8,901 nt of DNA from Anaerolineae bacterium CG2_30_58_95 (GTDB taxonomy: Bacteria; Chloroflexota; Anaerolineae; Anaerolineales; Villigracilaceae): assembly GCA_001872165.1 (NCBI GenBank), contig MNXK01000157.1, forward strand, positions 1 to 8,901. Direction: 5' to 3'. Below the pieces are notes generated by a model that was given only the letters and a program-made list of their open reading frames with translations, did not search any database and had not been told where the DNA came from. Below, one piece after another: positions 5,116 through 8,901 of the stretch (within the stretch, counting starts at the first letter, position 1; the number at the start of each line of letters is the position of its first letter). Made by a program: the position numbers and the translations under genes.

Positions 5116-6915
5116 ATGCCTGTCGTCTCAAAAATAATCAACGATTTCAGCATCACCATCGCAACCGTCAACGGCTCCGGCAGCCAGACTGCAAATACGA
5201 CATTGTTACGAGCCTTGTTCAAGATGGGCATTCCCGTTTCGGGCAAGAACTTGTTCCCCTCCAATATCCAAGGACAACCGACCTGGTACACCATCCGCGT
5301 CAACAAGGATGGATTCATGGCCCGCCGCGATGAGCATGAAATTGTCGTTTGCATCAACCCGGCCTCGTTCGAGCGCGACCTGGCGAGTGTTCTGCCCGGT
5401 GGAGCCTTTTTCTACGCTGACGATATCAAACTGCCCATCCACCGCGCGGACATCACCGTCTACCCGATGCCAGTCAAGCAGCTCGCCAGCGTCGCGGATG
5501 TTTCCCCGAAATTGCGTGATTACATCGCCAATATGGTTTATGTCGGCGTACTCGCCCAGATTCTCGACATGGATTTGGACAAAATCCGCCAGGCGCTGGA
5601 TTACCACTTTGGCGGCAAATCCAAGGCCGTCGCCTCGAACTTCGCCACCGTCAAAGCCGCCGCTGACTGGGCCGCTGCCAACCTGACCAAAAGTGACCCC
5701 TACTTCGTCGAGCCGATGGACAAGACCGCCGGCCTGATCATGGCTGACGGCAACACGGCCGCTGCGCTGGGCGCAATCTACGGCGGCGTGCAGTTCGTGG
5801 CCTGGTATCCGATCACACCGGCTTCCAGCCTGGCTGAATCATTGAATGAATACCTGCCTCAGTTGCGCAAAACCGCCGAAGGCAAGAATACCTACGCTGC
5901 CGTTCAGGCCGAGGACGAACTGGCTGCCATCGGCATGGCCATTGGCGCGGGTTGGGCCGGCCTACGTTCCATGACCTCCACCTCCGGCCCTGGCTTTAGC
6001 CTGATGACGGAATACGCCGGCCTGGCGTATTACGCCGAAGTCCCGCTCGTCATCTGGGACGTTCAACGCATCGGACCAAGCACCGGCTTGCCCACGCGCA
6101 CCTCGCAAGGCGACCTGACCTTCACGTATTTCATGGGTCACGGTGACACCAACTACGTCATCCTCCTGCCCGGTTCGGTCAACGAGTGCTTCGAGTTTGG
6201 CTGGCGCGCCTTCGACCTGGCCGAACGCCTGCAGACGCCTGTCTTCGTCTTGAGCGACCTGGATTTCGGCATGAACCAATGGATGACCAAGCCGTTCGAA
6301 TACCCGGATGTCCGCATGGATCGCGGCAAAACCCTTTGGGAAAAAGATCTGGAAAAGACAAACGGCTTGTGGGCACGCTACAAGGACGTGGACGGCGACG
6401 CCATCCCCTACCGCACCATCCCCGGCAACCGTCACCCGGCCTCTGCCTGGCTTGGGCGCGGCACCGGTCATGACGAGAACGCCCACTACACTGAGGACGC
6501 CAAAACCTGGGAAGCCAATATGGCCCGCCTGCGACGCAAATTCGAAACCGCTCGAACGCTCGTCCCAAAGCCGGTCATCGAAACCGAAAAGGACGCGGAA
6601 GTCGGCATTATTGCCTATGGGTCAACTATTCCGGCGGTAGAAGAGGCCCGTCATTTACTGGAACAGGACAAAGGTCCAAAAACCAGCTTCCTGCGGCTGC
6701 GCGCCCTGCCGTGCACGGTTGAAGTCAACGAGTTCGTCAAAAGCCATCAACGCGTCTACGTGGTCGAGGCCAATCGCGACGGCCAGTTGCGCCAAATCCT
6801 GAGTATGACCATGCCTGAGCAGGGACACAAACTCATTTCAGCCTGCCACAGTGACGGGCTTCCACTTACGTCCAACTGGGTCAAAGAGACCATACTGGCA
6901 CAGGAGGTCAAGTAA
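5116..6915 (+). CDS. korA: 2-oxoacid:acceptor oxidoreductase, fused gamma-alpha subunit
   Basis: This 599-residue protein fuses the gamma domain (about 10-190, with GSGSQTANTTL at 20-30 and the GIPVSGKNLFPSNIQ segment at 38-52) to the alpha pyrimidine-binding domain. The alpha part begins near 205 with the signature WYPITPASSLAE (230-241), then AEDELAAIGMAIGAGWAG and TSTSGPGFSLMTE. The C-terminal third carries the transketolase-C-like domain (IIAYGSTIPAVEEAR onward). With KorB it should oxidise a 2-oxoacid with CoA to acyl-CoA and CO2, reducing ferredoxin. 2-Oxoglutarate is the usual substrate of this architecture, but specificity is not proven by sequence. AGGAGA (5105-5110) sits 5 nt before the ATG. 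No ferredoxin-type cysteine motif is present in this subunit. Confidence 0.92.
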   Translation: MPVVSKIINDFSITIATVNGSGSQTANTTLLRALFKMGIPVSGKNLFPSNIQGQPTWYTIRVNKDGFMARRDEHEIVVCINPASFERDLASVLPGGAFFYADDIKLPIHRADITVYPMPVKQLASVADVSPKLRDYIANMVYVGVLAQILDMDLDKIRQALDYHFGGKSKAVASNFATVKAAADWAAANLTKSDPYFVEPMDKTAGLIMADGNTAAALGAIYGGVQFVAWYPITPASSLAESLNEYLPQLRKTAEGKNTYAAVQAEDELAAIGMAIGAGWAGLRSMTSTSGPGFSLMTEYAGLAYYAEVPLVIWDVQRIGPSTGLPTRTSQGDLTFTYFMGHGDTNYVILLPGSVNECFEFGWRAFDLAERLQTPVFVLSDLDFGMNQWMTKPFEYPDVRMDRGKTLWEKDLEKTNGLWARYKDVDGDAIPYRTIPGNRHPASAWLGRGTGHDENAHYTEDAKTWEANMARLRRKFETARTLVPKPVIETEKDAEVGIIAYGSTIPAVEEARHLLEQDKGPKTSFLRLRALPCTVEVNEFVKSHQRVYVVEANRDGQLRQILSMTMPEQGHKLISACHSDGLPLTSNWVKETILAQEVK

Positions 6916-6916
6916 G

Positions 6917-7957
6917 ATGGCTACACCAACAACTACCAGCCAAACTAACCGCGCCGGCATGACCAGGGCCGACTACAAAGGCTTTCCGACCACGCTCTGC
7001 CAGGGTTGCGGACACAACTCCATCGCCAGCCAGATTATCGCCGCCTGCTACGAAATGGACATCGTCCCCGAAGAACTGCTGAAATTCAGCGGCATCGGCT
7101 GCTCCAGCAAAAGTCCGACCTACTTCTTGAACCGTTCCTTCGGGTTCAACGGCCTGCACGGGCGTATGCCCTCCCTGGCGACCGGCGCGCTATTCGCCAA
7201 TACGCATTTGCGCGCCATTGGCGTCTCCGGCGACGGCGATACAGCCAGCATCGGCATAGGACAGTTCAAGCACCTCGTCCGCCGCAACGCGCCGATGGTG
7301 TACATCGTGGAGAACAACGGCGTCTACGGGCTGACCAAGGGCCAGTTCTCGGCCACCGCCGAGAAGGGCCTGGAACTTAGACATCAAGGCACTAATTTTT
7401 ACATGCCCGTGGACATCTGTATGGAAGCCCTGGCCTCCAACGCCACCTTCGTAGCGCGTTCCTTCGCCGGCGACCCAAAGCAGGTCAAGGAACTGATCAA
7501 GGCTGCCTTGAGTCACCATGGGATCGCGGTCCTCGACATCATCAGCCCATGCGTCACCTTCAACAACCAGGAAAATACGTTCCATTCCTACGCCTGGGGC
7601 AAAGATCACGAAGCGCCGCTACACGAGATTTCCTTCATCCCCGCGCTGGACGAGATCACGGTCGAAGATTTCGAGGAAGGCACCACACGCGAGGTGACCC
7701 TGCACGATGGCTCGACGGTCATACTGAAGAAACTAGAGAAAGATTACGACCCGACCGACCGCTGGCAGGCGCTGCGAATGATGGAAGAAGCGCAACGGAA
7801 TAACTGGATGGTGACCGGTCTGATTTACGTGGAGACTGGACGCCCCGTGCTGACCGATCTCTACAACCTGCCCGAAACGCCCCTCAACCGCCTGACCGAT
7901 CCGGACTTGAGGCCTGCGCGCGAAACCCTCGACAAGCTCAACGCTGGGATGGGGTAA
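6917..7957 (+). CDS. korB: 2-oxoacid:ferredoxin oxidoreductase, beta subunit
   Basis: This encodes 346 residues and binds thiamine diphosphate. The TPP motif runs from SGDGDTASIG (104-113) to VENN (131-134). Four cysteines, C28-x2-C31 (LCQGCGHN), C62 (GIGCSSKSP) and C212 (SPCVTFNN), match the pattern that ligates the single [4Fe-4S] cluster in this family. The N-terminal 14 or so residues (Thr/Ser-rich) precede the conserved core. The ATG at 6917 is chosen over an in-frame one at 6851 because AGGAGG at 6902-6907 lies 9 nt upstream and the longer form would overlap korA. One base separates the korA stop from this start, so translation is coupled. It catalyses decarboxylation and transfers electrons to a separate ferredoxin; no ferredoxin gene is in the window. 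Confidence 0.93.
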   Translation: MATPTTTSQTNRAGMTRADYKGFPTTLCQGCGHNSIASQIIAACYEMDIVPEELLKFSGIGCSSKSPTYFLNRSFGFNGLHGRMPSLATGALFANTHLRAIGVSGDGDTASIGIGQFKHLVRRNAPMVYIVENNGVYGLTKGQFSATAEKGLELRHQGTNFYMPVDICMEALASNATFVARSFAGDPKQVKELIKAALSHHGIAVLDIISPCVTFNNQENTFHSYAWGKDHEAPLHEISFIPALDEITVEDFEEGTTREVTLHDGSTVILKKLEKDYDPTDRWQALRMMEEAQRNNWMVTGLIYVETGRPVLTDLYNLPETPLNRLTDPDLRPARETLDKLNAGMG

Positions 7958-7984
7958 GCCTCACCGGTGGAATTTCTACGCGAA

Positions 7985-8304
7985 ATTGCCACATTCCGCA
8001 TTCGCTGGACTTGGCAGTCCAGCAAAGCAAAAACCCATGCTCCGGCGGATTGCCACATCCCGCATTCGCTGGACTTGGCAGTGCAGCAAAGCAAAAACCC
8101 CTGCTCCGGCGGATTGCCACATCCCGCATTCGCTGGACTTGGCAGTGCAGCAAAGCAAAAACCCCTGCTCCGGCAGATTGCCACATTCCGCATTCGCTGG
8201 ACTTGGCAGTCCAGCAAAGCAAAAACCCATGCTCCGGCAGATTGCCACATTCCGCATTCGCTGGACTTGGCAGTCCAGCAAAGCAAAAACCCCTGCTCTG
8301 GCGG
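7985..8304. repeat. Tandem array of five 64-bp palindrome-bearing units
   Basis: Units begin at 7985, 8049, 8113, 8177 and 8241, each exactly 64 bp; a truncated sixth starts at 8305. Every unit contains GCTGGACTTGGCAGTCCAGC or a variant at offset 19-38 (8004, 8068, 8132, 8196, 8260). Units 1, 4 and 5 have the perfect 8-bp stem. Units 2 and 3 have one arm changed (AGTGCAGC) together with a T-to-C change upstream, so they are near-identical sisters. A second, degenerate palindrome of opposite apex (GCGGA-TTGCCACAT-TCCGC) spans each unit junction. The rest is CAAAGCAAAAACCC. Several frames are open through the array, but they only read the repeat and are not genes. The array fills the 377-bp gap between korB and the RAYT gene. 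Confidence 0.95.
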
Positions 8305-8320
8305 ATTGCCAAATCCGCCA
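8299..8320. repeat. Perfect hairpin just upstream of the RAYT start
   Basis: TGGCGGATT (8299-8307) pairs perfectly with AATCCGCCA (8312-8320) around a GCCA loop. It ends the array and lies 14 bp before the RAYT ATG. Read on the minus strand its apex is TTTGGCAA, resembling the solo palindrome at 3062-3080. It may be the intact form of the degenerate junction palindromes, and it could mask the ribosome site. Confidence 0.85.
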
Positions 8321-8334
8321 CCAAAGAGAAACTG

Positions 8335-8889
8335 ATGGCCTGGAAACCCAATTTTGACCCCGATCACTTCTACTTCGTCACCACCAAAGCGGTGAACTAC
8401 CTTCATATTTTCCAGCGTGATGTCATCAAGCGAATTATTGTAGATACCTTCGACTGCTTTCGCCTCCGCAAGCGACTCAAACTTTACTGTTTCGTCATCA
8501 TGCCCAATCACATCCACTTTATTGGGCAATTTACCCAGAACGATCCGCTTTCAGATTTTATGAGAGACTTCAAGCGGCAGACATCGGACCGTATCCTGCG
8601 TCAACTTAAAGCGGAACGCAATGCAGAAGCCAAAAGACTCCTGGCGAACAAAGTGGAGCATCCTGAAAAACAGAATCACAAAGTATGGGAAGATGATTAC
8701 AACGCCAAAGACGTTTTTTCAAGCGAATTCCTCGAACAGAAAATGAACTACATCCATAACAACCCCTGCCAAGAGCATTGGAAATTGAGCGAAAACCCCG
8801 AAGAATATCTTTGGTCAAGCGCAAGGTTTTACTTCACAGAAGAATCCTGTATCATTACAATTGATGATATACGAGATATCCTCGCTTGA
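8335..8889 (+). CDS. REP-associated tyrosine transposase (RAYT, Y1/HUH family)
   Basis: This encodes 184 residues. The HUH signature is VIMPNHIHFIG (residues 54-64), with metal-binding H59 and H61. The catalytic tyrosine is expected at Y139 in QKMNYIHNNP (135-144). The N-terminal HFYFVTTKAV (11-20) and the C-terminal YLWSSARFYF (158-167) are typical of the family. RAYTs are related to IS200/IS605 transposases and act as single-strand nucleases on REP hairpins. The ATG at 8335 is preferred: the frame is open upstream to 8011, but that part only translates the 64-bp repeats. The ribosome site is weak (AAGAGAA). The gene is preceded by the palindromic array and followed 2 bp after its stop by the same palindrome, which supports a matched transposase and substrate. 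It appears intact. Confidence 0.93.
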   Translation: MAWKPNFDPDHFYFVTTKAVNYLHIFQRDVIKRIIVDTFDCFRLRKRLKLYCFVIMPNHIHFIGQFTQNDPLSDFMRDFKRQTSDRILRQLKAERNAEAKRLLANKVEHPEKQNHKVWEDDYNAKDVFSSEFLEQKMNYIHNNPCQEHWKLSENPEEYLWSSARFYFTEESCIITIDDIRDILA

Positions 8890-8891
8890 TA

Positions 8892-8901
8892 GCTGGACTT
8901 G
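8892..8901. repeat. Truncated copy of the array palindrome after the RAYT gene
   Basis: GCTGGACTTG is identical to the first ten bases of the array palindrome and begins 2 bp after the RAYT stop. The window ends inside it, so its second arm cannot be seen. The preceding bases do not match the 64-bp unit, so the similarity starts at the hairpin itself. Confidence 0.7.

Noticed and set aside
7985..8304. CRISPR array.
   Set aside because: The 64-bp units are repeated end to end without unique spacers and no cas gene is present.
7966..8357. Long open frames on both strands across the 64-bp array, including a 292-residue version of the RAYT gene starting at 8011.
   Set aside because: They only translate the repeat in rotating frames; the RAYT family's N-terminus begins at the ATG at 8335.

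Overview
The window reads as a compact bacterial chromosome segment with moderately high GC. The gene set (a RicT/PSP1 protein beside an LmbE-type deacetylase, an M20D amidohydrolase, a two-gene KorAB-type 2-oxoacid oxidoreductase, several families of small palindromic repeats and a RAYT gene) would fit a Chloroflexota (Anaerolineae-like) genome. That is a guess from gene content and style; no rRNA or other marker is present to prove it.

Layout: (1) 1-206 holds a candidate promoter followed by a 96-bp palindromic element of the paired-REP (BIME) type, then a small unknown protein with a C-terminal Cys/His cluster (207-602). (2) 658-1177, minus strand, is an antitoxin/RelE-type toxin pair with its own TATAAT box and strong Shine-Dalgarno. 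(3) 1259-2146 encodes a RicT-like PSP1 protein, probably from a leaderless mRNA; a purine/pyrimidine palindrome joins it to a PIG-L/LmbE deacetylase (2202-2921). (4) 2922-3151 contains a 20-bp hairpin and a MITE-like element with a 9-bp flanking direct repeat. (5) 3152-4330 is an M20D aminoacylase-type hydrolase. (6) A near-consensus promoter (TTGACT-N17-TATACT) precedes a GntR/FCD regulator (4411-5097) that is followed closely by the fused gamma-alpha subunit (5116-6915) and the beta subunit (6917-7957) of a ferredoxin-dependent 2-oxoacid oxidoreductase. The three genes look like one operon. (7) 7985-8319 is an array of five exact-length 64-bp units, each with a palindrome, running up to a REP-associated tyrosine transposase (RAYT, 8335-8889). 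The same palindrome begins again 2 bp after the RAYT stop, where the window ends.

The most interesting part is the 3' end. It has a HUH/Y1 transposase whose gene is bracketed by palindromes sharing a TTGGC(A) apex. An expanded 64-bp tandem array lies upstream, and a solo palindrome of nearly the same sequence sits about 5 kb away (3062-3080). This looks like an active or recently active REP/RAYT system with both clustered and dispersed copies. The palindrome at 85-180 belongs to a different family with GTAG feet, so at least two REP-type families occupy the locus. The metabolic genes themselves belong to known families.
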